Assembly (NCBI GenBank): GCA_049698695.1
Contig: JBAVYH010000100.1
Location: 5,143 to 69,142 of the forward strand
Direction: 5' to 3'
DNA: 64,000 nt
From: Bog-375 sp049698695
Lineage (GTDB): Bacteria > Acidobacteriota > Terriglobia > Bryobacterales > Bryobacteraceae
The position numbers and the translations under genes are program-made. Below, one piece after another: positions 43,871-51,029 of this stretch. The notes beneath the pieces were generated by a model. The model was not told the origin of the DNA, searched no databases, and worked only from the letters and a program-made list of their open reading frames with translations. Each line of letters starts with the position of its first letter. Position 1 is the first letter of the stretch.

Positions 43871-43902
43871 GGGAGAGCGCCTTGCGACGCTCTCCCCCTT
43901 TT
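43871..43902 (+). terminator. rho-independent terminator-like hairpin
   Basis: A 9-bp stem, GGGAGAGCG/CGCTCTCCC, with an 8-nt loop is followed by CCTTTT. Nothing is annotated just upstream (43758-43870), so it may end a small RNA or the HARE-HTH transcript. It sits directly before the tRNA-like structure. Confidence 0.6.
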
Positions 43903-43903
43903 G

Positions 43904-43988
43904 AGGCCGGGGAGCTTATCGTGGAAGGTCCTGCGACGGGAGCCGCTAACTCCCGAGCTATGGGTTCAATTCCTACCCCGGCCTTCCA
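43904..43988 (+). tRNA. tRNA-like structure with encoded CCA, degenerate (anticodon would be GCT)
   Basis: A perfect 7-bp acceptor stem (AGGCCGG at 43904-43910, CCGGCCT at 43978-43984) is followed by T and CCA. A 5-6-bp anticodon stem (GGGAG/CTCCC) closes a 7-base loop with GCT at 43945-43947, and the T arm carries GGGTTCAATTCC. Defects: the position before the anticodon is C rather than U, the T stem needs a mismatch or bulge, no canonical D arm forms, and there are about six to nine bases too many. It could be a decayed or island-borne tRNA, or a tRNA mimic. GCT would read serine codons, but the long variable arm of tRNA-Ser is absent. Confidence 0.4.
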
Positions 43989-44211
43989 AGTATAAAATGT
44001 AAGCCATTGAAAGTAAAGCTCAAATAATTACAGCATCCCAGCGCTATCCTATTGCAAACGGCAAGCGCTTCGCGTCACGCCTGCGATGGAAGCGGGGATC
44101 GCCGATAAAACCTGGAATCTTGGAGAATTGTTAGGCTAGGATTAGAAAAGCGTTGTCCGTAAGCTATAGTACCATGGTGCCACTCGCTCGCCTTGACGAC
44201 GCCAGCATCAA
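43989..44211. other. 223-bp region upstream of the TAC module
   Basis: Non-coding except for a possible 13-codon leader: ATG at 44174 to a TGA at 44213-44215 that overlaps the toxin ATG. That overlap could couple toxin translation to a leader. No clear promoter boxes are seen. Confidence 0.35.
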
Positions 44212-44589
44212 ATGATACCATCACGTCAGAAGCTAGATTCCGCATCTGCTATCAGGTTAGCTAAGGAGGCTCTTGAAGCAAGCGGTCGATTCTGGCAGGG
44301 CAACGACAAGATCGAAGAGGAATTCTACACGCTGGACCTCTTGGCGCCGGAGGAGCTATATATGGGGGTCGACATCGCGCTCCAAGAGATTGCGCCGTGC
44401 TGGAGACTCGGCCCTCAGCCGCCTAACGACATCACTCATGCAGGTGACTACCTGTATGCTTTCTACTGGGAGTCGCACGAATTCGGGAAGTTCATGTATT
44501 TCAAGTTTGCTTTGTCATTTGATGCCGGCAGAACGCATCTGGTACTACACTCTTTCCACGAATCTACCGATAAGGACCTTGAGGAATAG
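44212..44589 (+). CDS. candidate TAC toxin, MqsR-like in its C-terminal part
   Basis: This 125-residue protein precedes a MqsA-type antitoxin with no gap (TAG directly followed by ATG). The C-terminal GKFMYFKFALSFDAGRTHLV and LHSFHES resemble the last strands of MqsR/RelE-fold toxins (MqsR ends LYxKFxV...VVLVSFKEK). The first 90 residues do not match MqsR, and the protein is longer than its ~98 residues. By position it is the toxin of the toxin-antitoxin-chaperone set. A 13-codon leader frame ends on its start codon. Biochemical activity is not shown by sequence. Confidence 0.65.
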   Translation: MIPSRQKLDSASAIRLAKEALEASGRFWQGNDKIEEEFYTLDLLAPEELYMGVDIALQEIAPCWRLGPQPPNDITHAGDYLYAFYWESHEFGKFMYFKFALSFDAGRTHLVLHSFHESTDKDLEE

Positions 44590-45144
44590 ATGACCTGTTT
44601 TCAGTGCGGACACGGCCAATTGCTGCCGTCCAGAGTCTCCCTGACCAGCAATCGCCATGGAGAATCGTTCACCGTTGAGGTGGATGGTCTCAAATGCGAA
44701 GCGTGCGGCTTTCAGACTGTGGACAGCGAACAGAGTGCCGAGTTCACGAGACTTGTATCGGATGCATACCGCACGGCGCACTGTCGTTTGACGAGCAAGG
44801 AGATTCGTGCTCGACGAACGCAATTGGGTATGTCGCAGACGCAATTTGGCGAATATTTGGGTACCGGTCCTGCAAGCGTCAAACGTTGGGAACTGGGCCA
44901 GGTTCAAGACAAGGCAATGGACGAGTTGATCCGGCTCAAGACCGATCCGGAAGCCGCCCGGAAGAATCTGCGAGCTCTAGAGCAGCAGGTGCCTGAGCAG
45001 ATGGTGCTATCAGAGACGGACGATGTTACGTTGACGCTCACAATGGGTGATCGGGGGCAGTATGGACATCGGCCAGCTATGACGATGGAAGCGGTCGCAA
45101 TTGCCGATGGATTTCTCGAAGCCGGCGATTTGATCGCAGCCTAA
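44590..45144 (+). CDS. MqsA-type antitoxin with zinc finger, HTH and C-terminal extension
   Basis: This 184-residue protein has a YgiT-type zinc ribbon, Cys3/Cys6 and Cys36/Cys39, then an XRE helix-turn-helix at about 68-105 (EIRARRTQLGMSQTQFGEYL, ASVKRWELGQVQDKAMDELI). The tail beyond residue 125 (VPEQMVLSETDDVTLTLTMG onward) is not part of ordinary MqsA. In TAC systems such a tail is the chaperone-addiction segment that needs the SecB-like partner to fold. It should neutralise the upstream protein and repress the operon. Confidence 0.85.
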   Translation: MTCFQCGHGQLLPSRVSLTSNRHGESFTVEVDGLKCEACGFQTVDSEQSAEFTRLVSDAYRTAHCRLTSKEIRARRTQLGMSQTQFGEYLGTGPASVKRWELGQVQDKAMDELIRLKTDPEAARKNLRALEQQVPEQMVLSETDDVTLTLTMGDRGQYGHRPAMTMEAVAIADGFLEAGDLIAA

Positions 45145-45148
45145 GCGA

Positions 45149-45673
45149 ATGCAGATCTCGCAGACTAACGAACAGATTCAGGCACTCAGCGACCTTCAAG
45201 CGAAATGCGACATCCAGGCCGTGACGTTGCTTTCCTGCAACGTCACGCGGGCGAAGTCCGGTCACAGCTTCAAAGAGCCATTCTCGGTTAGGCCCGCCCT
45301 CAGTAACGTCTCGCCATCGCGACGTGGAGATCGGATTCTTGTCGAAGTCTCATTCGAATATTCGGCATGGGACGCCTCCGATCCGCCTGAACGTCTTTTT
45401 GCCGTCAATTGCACATTTGAGGTAGCGTACGACCTTGGGGGTGGCTACGTCCCGTCCGAGGATCAGCTTTCTTCTTTTGGAAGGGGCACGGCGGTGTTCA
45501 ATTGCTGGCCGTATGCGCGGGAATTTCTGCAAAACATCACTTCCCGAATGGGGCACCAGGCACCCGCGCTGCCGCACCTTCGGATTGTTCCCAAGAAAGC
45601 CGAACCAGCAACCCAGCACGTCATTGAGGTTGCGCCAGAACAGGCAAAATTACCAATTCCAGAAACTCCTTGA
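45149..45673 (+). CDS. SecB-like chaperone of a TAC system
   Basis: This 174-residue protein resembles SecB in its beta-sheet and C-terminal half: RLFAVNCTFEVAYDLGGGYV, then SEDQLSSFGRGTAVFNCWPY, AREFLQNITSRMG and ALPHLRIVP. The WPYAREF...RMG stretch is a typical SecB-family signature. A solitary SecB gene four bases after an MqsA-type antitoxin is the layout of toxin-antitoxin-chaperone systems, in which the chaperone protects the antitoxin. Its 3' end overlaps the convergent RAYT remnant by 53 bases. Confidence 0.85.
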   Translation: MQISQTNEQIQALSDLQAKCDIQAVTLLSCNVTRAKSGHSFKEPFSVRPALSNVSPSRRGDRILVEVSFEYSAWDASDPPERLFAVNCTFEVAYDLGGGYVPSEDQLSSFGRGTAVFNCWPYAREFLQNITSRMGHQAPALPHLRIVPKKAEPATQHVIEVAPEQAKLPIPETP

Positions 45674-46178
45674 CAAGTGCCATCGCCTGGATCATTGCTG
45701 GATTGTTTTCGATATATGCTTTGATGCGGTCCCATTCCCGCTCGTCACGCACCCAATGATCGTACGACTCTGCCTGCCAGAATGGTTGGCCGATGCGTCC
45801 GAGCAGCCGATTCGCCTCTCTCGCCGTGTAGCCCTTCACGGTTTGCAGAAACCGGCTGGGATTTATCCGCGGCAGCGCCAGCAGGTGCACATGATTCGCC
45901 ATCACCACGAAGGCATGCAGATCGTAGTACCGCAATTGTTCGGCGCAGTGCCGGATGGATCCAACCACGAGTTGGGCGACGGGCTCCTGCTTGAGAAACA
46001 GCGGCCCGCTGCGGGCAGCATCGAGGTATCGGTCCATTCAGACAAAGGCTTGCCCGGCATTCAATTTGTCCGGCGGCGGGTAGAGGTCGTGCGGGAGACT
46101 GCCGTAAAGGTGCCAGGTGATAAACAGGGCCTTGCCTTCCGGGTAGACGTGGGGAAGGCGACGTTGCTGGATCTCCAT
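45621..46178 (-). pseudogene. REP-associated tyrosine transposase (RAYT), in-frame stop and altered 3' end
   Basis: From an ATG at 46178 the frame reads MEIQQRRLPHVYPEGKALFI and WHLYGSLPHDLYPPPDKLNA to codon 46. It then hits TGA at 46038-46040 and continues as MDRYLDAARSGPLFLKQEP. The single-strand DNA transposase motifs are present: VVMANHVHLL (HUH-type histidines) and FWQAESYDHWVRD with YIENNP near the end. From memory the family has Trp at the TGA position, so this is probably TGG to TGA. After YIENNP the sequence no longer fits the family. Without readthrough only the 138-residue 3' part could be made. Confidence 0.8.
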
Positions 46179-46497
46179 GAACAGTTAGTGGCTTCAGCGG
46201 GGAAGAATCTCCTGAGAAGAAAAGCCGAGACGAATCTCGGCTCAGCAGGCTTGACAGCCCGCGCCACGTCGCCAGACGCTTGGTCCCGGTTCGCATCGAC
46301 GCCAACGAACGCAAGCTGCAATTCGGAGTCTTCGAAGAACCGGGCCGCGCCGGCGGAAGGGGAGTTAGGGCAAGGGTGCGGGCAGCTTCCGAATATCCCG
46401 CCCCCGGAGGGATTTCTCCGTCCTCAGCGGCAGGGCTTCCTTTCTTGGTGCCGGGCCCGCTTTATCTCCCGGCTGCTAAACTCTCTATTAGGCTGCC
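46179..46497. other. gap between the RAYT remnant and the FHA operon
   Basis: The gap has no gene. It contains the REP-like hairpin at 46223-46242 and, toward its right side, GC-rich sequence that is probably the leader and promoter of the FHA operon. No promoter boxes are convincing. Confidence 0.35.
46223..46242. repeat. REP-like palindrome next to the RAYT remnant
   Basis: A perfect 8-bp stem, AGCCGAGA/TCTCGGCT, encloses the tetraloop CGAA, 45 bp upstream of the RAYT start. Its architecture (8-bp stem, 4-nt loop) matches the GGCAGGCG and GACAGACG palindromes elsewhere. RAYT genes are normally flanked by their REP sequences. Confidence 0.6.
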
Positions 46498-47373
46498 ATG
46501 GACCGCCCTGCCGCTGCGACATCCGCCACCGCGCGGGACATCATTCTGGAAATCGTGCGCAACATGCGGGAGGGTCTCGAACCCCTGCATTACTCGACGC
46601 TGCCGCCGGCCATCTATCACGTCTACCTGCACCCGGACGACATGGAGCGGCTGCGCGGCATTGTCCCGCGCATTCTCGAAGAGGCGCGGCGGGCGCTCGA
46701 TGCGGAGATGGAATCGCTGAACCGCGGCGGGCTGGCGGCGCGGCTGAAACTGACGCGGCGCGGCGAGCCGAAAGTGGCCGCACCCGAGGGCGGATGGCAG
46801 ATCCGCATCCTGGAGAACACCGACGACGATGTGGGCCCGGGCGACATCGTCATTTACTCCGAGCTCGCGCTGCCCGCCAAGGAGGAATTCGGCGCCGGCA
46901 GCATGACCAAGCGCATCGCCACGCGGCGCATGGCGGGAGCGGCATCGAGCGCGGAATCGTCCTACCAGCCGGCGCAGGCTGTGCCCGCGGCGCCGGCAAC
47001 AGTCCCGGCCGGCGCGTTTGCAGCGATCGAATACGACGACCGCGGCGTGCGCAAAACGTTCTACATGATTAAGAACGAAATCGTGGTGGGCCGCGGCGGC
47101 CGCGATTATTGGACCGATTTGAAACTGGACACGCTGCCCGATGTTTCGCGCGAGCACTTCCGGCTGCGGCGCGATCCGGAAAGCGGCCAGTTCTTTCTGA
47201 AGGACCTGAGCCGCCTGGGCACCACCATCGACGGCGTCGCCGCGCCTTCGAGCATCGAAGTCATCGGCAGCGAAAAGCGGGATCGCAACGTGGAAGCGCC
47301 GGTGCCGGCGCAGGCGCGCCTCGGCCTGGCCGGCGTCTGCTTCCTGGAATTTCGAAGCATCGCGCATGGTTAA
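46498..47373 (+). CDS. FHA-domain protein
   Basis: This 291-residue protein has an N-terminal helical domain resembling the FhaA N-terminus (AIYHVYLHPDDMERLRGIVP), an Ala/Pro-rich linker and a C-terminal FHA domain. The phosphothreonine-binding residues lie in EIVVGRGGRDYW and LPDVSREHFRLRR. It should read phosphothreonine marks made by the kinase three genes down. It is first of a five-gene signalling and envelope operon. Its stop overlaps the PP2C gene by eight bases. Confidence 0.8.
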   Translation: MDRPAAATSATARDIILEIVRNMREGLEPLHYSTLPPAIYHVYLHPDDMERLRGIVPRILEEARRALDAEMESLNRGGLAARLKLTRRGEPKVAAPEGGWQIRILENTDDDVGPGDIVIYSELALPAKEEFGAGSMTKRIATRRMAGAASSAESSYQPAQAVPAAPATVPAGAFAAIEYDDRGVRKTFYMIKNEIVVGRGGRDYWTDLKLDTLPDVSREHFRLRRDPESGQFFLKDLSRLGTTIDGVAAPSSIEVIGSEKRDRNVEAPVPAQARLGLAGVCFLEFRSIAHG

Positions 47374-48943
47374 CACAATGCTGAAATGCGCGGGGGCCAG
47401 CGACCTGGGCCGCGTGCGCCACAACAACGAAGACGCCTGGTATATGGACACCGACCGCGGCATCTTCCTGGTGGTGGACGGCATCGGCGGGCAGGCGGCG
47501 GGCGAGAAGGCGGCGGAAATCGCGGTGGACCGCATCCGGGCGCGCCTGGAACGCCAGACCGGCACCGTGGAGCAGCGCGTGCGCGAAGCCATCACCGTGG
47601 CCAACAACGAAATTCTGCGCACCGCGCGCGGCAATCCGCAATGGCAGGGGATGGCGTGCGTGCTGACACTGGCGGTGGTGGAAGATGGGTCGGTGGTGGT
47701 GGGGCACGTGGGCGATTCGAGACTCTACGAGATTCGCCGCGGGGCGATCCGCAAGGTCACTCACGACCATTCGCCGGTGGGCGCGCGCGAGGACGCGGGC
47801 GAGCTTTCCGAGCTGGAGGCCATGCTGCATCCGCGCCGCAACGAGGTGTTTCGCGACGTGGGCAGCGAGGAGCACTCGCCCGACGACGCGGACTTCATCG
47901 ACATCGAACGCCTGCCGTTCGAGCCGGACGCGGCGCTGCTGCTATGCACCGACGGCCTCAGCGACCAGGTGACATCGGAATACACCCGCGTGGTGGTGGA
48001 GCGCACCGCTGGCGACCCCGCCGCCGCGGCGCGCCAGTTGATTGAGGCCGCCAATACTGCCGCCGGCAAGGATAATGTCACGCTGGTGCTGGTGGAGGGC
48101 CCGAAATTTGCCGCTTCCGGGGTGATTGCGGCGCGCCAGGGGTTCCGCGTCGGCAGCGCGGTCGCTTTGGCCGCCGGCATTCTGCTGGTGGCGCTTTTCG
48201 TCGCCGCGGTGCTGCACACCTTCCAGCCGGTGAAGAGCCTGCCGCCGGTCGCGATGGGGCCGAGGGTGCTCCACGTTGACGCCGACCTCGGTGGGCAGCC
48301 GGGGGCGGCGGTCGAATCTCTCTCCCAGGCGCTGGCCGAAGCCCGCGCCGGCGACACCATTCAGTTTGCCGCCGGCCGAGAGTACCACCAACCGGTGCGG
48401 TTGAAATCCGGGGTCACATTTCGTGGCAGCCAGTCGGGCGAAATGGCGAATGGCTCGCGTGCCATCCTGCGGCTTGCGGCCGGAGTAGCCGGCCCGGCGG
48501 TGCTGGCGGACAACGTTCGCGACGCGCGCATTCAAGGCCTGCGCATCCTCGCCGATCCGCAGGCGCCGATCGCACAGGGGGTTCTGTCGATCAATTCCAG
48601 CGTGGAAGTCGACGACACCGAAATCGAGGGCGCCACCATCGGCATTGAACTGCGCGGTGCCGGCAGCCTGGCGATGCGGGCCTCCACCATTCGCGATTCG
48701 CTGGCCGAGGGACTGCTGGCCTCCGGCCCCAGCTCGTTGTGGCTGTCGCACAATTCGTTTCTGCACAACCGCGGCGCCAACCTCGCGGCGCGCGATGGCG
48801 CGCAGCTTTCGCTCACCGGCAACGTGTTCGACAGGAGCACGCTGGAGCTGCCGCCCGAGCTCAAGATGGAGAGCGTCAGCGAGCAGAATTTCCTGCTCGA
48901 TGCGAAGCCCGCCACGGCCCGGCGGGGAGGCAGGAAGAAATGA
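47366..48943 (+). CDS. PP2C Ser/Thr phosphatase with TM helix and C-terminal beta-helix
   Basis: The N-terminal ~250 residues are a PP2C phosphatase with metal and phosphate residues in SDLGRVRHNNEDAWYMD, FLVVDGIGG, VGHVGDSRLYEIR, LLCTDGLSDQV and GKDNVTLVLV. A transmembrane helix (SAVALAAGILLVALFVAAVL) follows. The last ~230 residues are repetitive and resemble a right-handed parallel beta-helix (pectate-lyase-like), presumably in the periplasm. Actinobacterial PstP has a TM but no such domain. It should reverse the kinase encoded next; the outer domain could sense cell-wall material. Confidence 0.88.
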   Translation: MVNTMLKCAGASDLGRVRHNNEDAWYMDTDRGIFLVVDGIGGQAAGEKAAEIAVDRIRARLERQTGTVEQRVREAITVANNEILRTARGNPQWQGMACVLTLAVVEDGSVVVGHVGDSRLYEIRRGAIRKVTHDHSPVGAREDAGELSELEAMLHPRRNEVFRDVGSEEHSPDDADFIDIERLPFEPDAALLLCTDGLSDQVTSEYTRVVVERTAGDPAAAARQLIEAANTAAGKDNVTLVLVEGPKFAASGVIAARQGFRVGSAVALAAGILLVALFVAAVLHTFQPVKSLPPVAMGPRVLHVDADLGGQPGAAVESLSQALAEARAGDTIQFAAGREYHQPVRLKSGVTFRGSQSGEMANGSRAILRLAAGVAGPAVLADNVRDARIQGLRILADPQAPIAQGVLSINSSVEVDDTEIEGATIGIELRGAGSLAMRASTIRDSLAEGLLASGPSSLWLSHNSFLHNRGANLAARDGAQLSLTGNVFDRSTLELPPELKMESVSEQNFLLDAKPATARRGGRKK

Positions 48944-50826
48944 TCGCCCCCGCCGACCGGCGCATCGGCAAGTACGAAATCGGCCGCAAGCTGGGCCGAG
49001 GCGGCATGGCCGACGTGTACCTGGCTGAGGACAAGGAAACCGGGAACACGGTGGCGCTGAAGCTGATCGAGCACAGCCCCGACGCCGACACCACCGACGC
49101 CATCGCAGCCGAACGCCGCGGCGCGGAATTGCAGGCGCACCTGGCCGCCATCGACCCGAGGGTAGTCCGTGTGTATGGAGCCGGCGACGTGGAGAACTAC
49201 TTTCACGTCGCCATGGAGTACATCGAGGGGCAGGACCTGGCTGAGCTGCTGCGCCGGGGCCCGTTGGTGGTCGAATTCGCCGTCGATACCGCCATCGCCG
49301 TGGCCGAGACGCTGGTCAACGCGCACAACCTGGAGGCGTCGATCGACGGCAAGGAATTCCGCGGCGTAGTGCACGGCGACATCAAGCCCAAGAACATTCG
49401 CATCGATAACAAAGGCGAAGTGCGCGTGCTCGATTTCGGCATTGCCAAGGCGCTTTCGCTTTCGCGGCGGCTGACGCGCAACGAATTCGGCTCGGTGCCG
49501 TACGCGTCGCCGGAGCGGCTGGATTCGGGCGAAGTGGACGTGCTCTCCGATTTGTGGTCGCTGGCGGTGATGCTCTACGAAATGGTGACCGGGCTGCAGC
49601 CGTATCACGCCGAATCGACCGAGCGGCTGGAGAGCATGATCCGCTCGCGCATCCCGCCGCCGCCCGCGCCCGATCCTTGTCCGGAGCCGCTGCGGCGCAT
49701 CCTCATCAAATCCACCGCGCCCGACGGCGGTGCGCGCTACCAATCGGCGCGCGAGTTCGCCGACGACCTGATCGCATTCCGCCAGGGCAAGCCGGTAATG
49801 GCGGTCGCCGAAGACCTGGAGGCGACGCGGCGCACGGCGCGGCCCGAGCCCGACGAGGCCACCCGCCGCACCGCGCCCCGAGGCGAAGAGACGCGGCGGA
49901 AGCCGCCGGCGCAGAGCTGGCCGGCTGCCGCCTCCCGGCTTCCCAAGCGGCCGCGAACGGCCTTCGGCACCGTGATGCGCGGGGTTGCGCTGCTGGCTGT
50001 GGTCGCGATCCTGTATGGCAGTTGGGATGCCGCCGCCGATTACCTGATGTACCAGCACGGCCAGCAGCTCAAGCGCGACATCCAGGCCGAGCAGGTCACC
50101 GATCCCGACCAGATCTGGAGCCGTTGGACGGAACTTTCCAAGCACAATCCTTCGTCTATTCTCTTGTACTCGCCGCGGAAAGCGGTGAAGGAGAAACTGG
50201 TGGAGGCAGCCGATCGCGTGATTGCCGCTTACCGCAACGCGGACGGCCAGCCGGTGTATGAGAAGGATTGGGAACGCGCCCGCAGCACCCTGGCGCGCGC
50301 CCTGACGGTGGATCCGGACGACCAGGTGCGCGGCAAGCTGCGTGTGGCGGAGGGACACCTGGCGCGAATCGGCGGTGCGGCTCATCATGATGCGAAGCAA
50401 CTGCAAGCCGCGGTGGACGATTTCAGCGAGGCCGAGCGCCTGCTACCGCACTCGCCCGATCCCGAGCTGGGCCTGGCCCGCGCCTACTTCAGCCTGAGGG
50501 ATGCCGACAAGGCCGCGGCGGCGCTTGAGGAAGCCGAGCGGCGCGGCTACCAGCTCGCCAACCGGGACAAAATGCAACTGGCCGATGGGTACCGCGACCG
50601 CGCCGACCGCACCTTTTGGGATTCGCGCAACGTTCGCGGGCTGCCGCAGGAAAAGGACGAAGTGGAACGCGCCGCCGGCGATTACCAGCGCGCCCTCGAC
50701 CTGTACCAGAGCGTTGCGCCGTACGGCAATGCCAGCATCGGCATCGCGCGCATCCAAACCAGCCTGGAGAGCGTCCATGCACGCCTGGATCAGATCGCGG
50801 TTTCCGGAGGCGCGACCCAGCAATGA
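48940..50826 (+). CDS. membrane Ser/Thr protein kinase with C-terminal TPR-like region
   Basis: The kinase domain (about 1-290) has LGRGGMADVYLAED, the ATP Lys in VALKLIEHS, VHGDIKPKNIRID as catalytic loop, VLDFGIAKAL and GSVPYASPERL. The catalytic loop has His-Gly-Asp in place of His-Arg-Asp, as in non-RD kinases. A Pro/Arg-rich juxtamembrane region rich in Thr precedes a TM helix (MRGVALLAVVAILYGSW). The outer ~250 residues contain TPR-like helices. Its ATG overlaps the phosphatase stop (ATGA). It is likely the writer for the two FHA proteins. Confidence 0.92.
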   Translation: MIAPADRRIGKYEIGRKLGRGGMADVYLAEDKETGNTVALKLIEHSPDADTTDAIAAERRGAELQAHLAAIDPRVVRVYGAGDVENYFHVAMEYIEGQDLAELLRRGPLVVEFAVDTAIAVAETLVNAHNLEASIDGKEFRGVVHGDIKPKNIRIDNKGEVRVLDFGIAKALSLSRRLTRNEFGSVPYASPERLDSGEVDVLSDLWSLAVMLYEMVTGLQPYHAESTERLESMIRSRIPPPPAPDPCPEPLRRILIKSTAPDGGARYQSAREFADDLIAFRQGKPVMAVAEDLEATRRTARPEPDEATRRTAPRGEETRRKPPAQSWPAAASRLPKRPRTAFGTVMRGVALLAVVAILYGSWDAAADYLMYQHGQQLKRDIQAEQVTDPDQIWSRWTELSKHNPSSILLYSPRKAVKEKLVEAADRVIAAYRNADGQPVYEKDWERARSTLARALTVDPDDQVRGKLRVAEGHLARIGGAAHHDAKQLQAAVDDFSEAERLLPHSPDPELGLARAYFSLRDADKAAAALEEAERRGYQLANRDKMQLADGYRDRADRTFWDSRNVRGLPQEKDEVERAAGDYQRALDLYQSVAPYGNASIGIARIQTSLESVHARLDQIAVSGGATQQ

Positions 50827-50862
50827 AGCGAGCGGTTGTTGTTGATCCCATGCGATGGCACG

Positions 50863-50982
50863 GGGGCAGGCGCTTCCGCCTGCCAACCGTTTCGGAAACG
50901 GAGTCCGCCGGATGAAACCAGCCACACGCCCAATCGCAGGGAGAATAGCCGCCGGGGGTTGGCAGGCGAAAGCGCCTGCCCC
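50863..50982. repeat. paired inverted REP-like elements (REPIN-like), copies 2 and 3
   Basis: Two 26-base REP units, 50863-50888 and 50957-50982, face each other across 68 bp, each containing the GGCAGGCG/CGCCTGCC stem. One mismatch separates them; the second is a perfect inverse of the copy at 3682-3707. Inverted REP pairs (REPINs) are the mobile unit moved by RAYT transposases. They separate the kinase gene from the SEDS-PBP gene. Confidence 0.75.
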
Positions 50983-51029
50983 ACTTGCCTGTGCAATGAC
51001 CCGCAGAGTGTTGGGCACATCCCGCTAGC

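Noticed and set aside
43904..43988. tRNA-Sec (selC) to accompany selD
   Set aside because: The anticodon would be GCT, not TCA; there is no long variable arm and no 8-bp acceptor stem.
46038..46040. In-frame TGA of the RAYT gene as a second selenocysteine codon
   Set aside because: The position is not catalytic, the family appears to have Trp there, and no SECIS-like hairpin follows. A nonsense mutation is simpler.
48532..50406. 624-codon minus-strand frame
   Set aside because: It is antisense to the phosphatase and kinase genes, with no recognisable motif.
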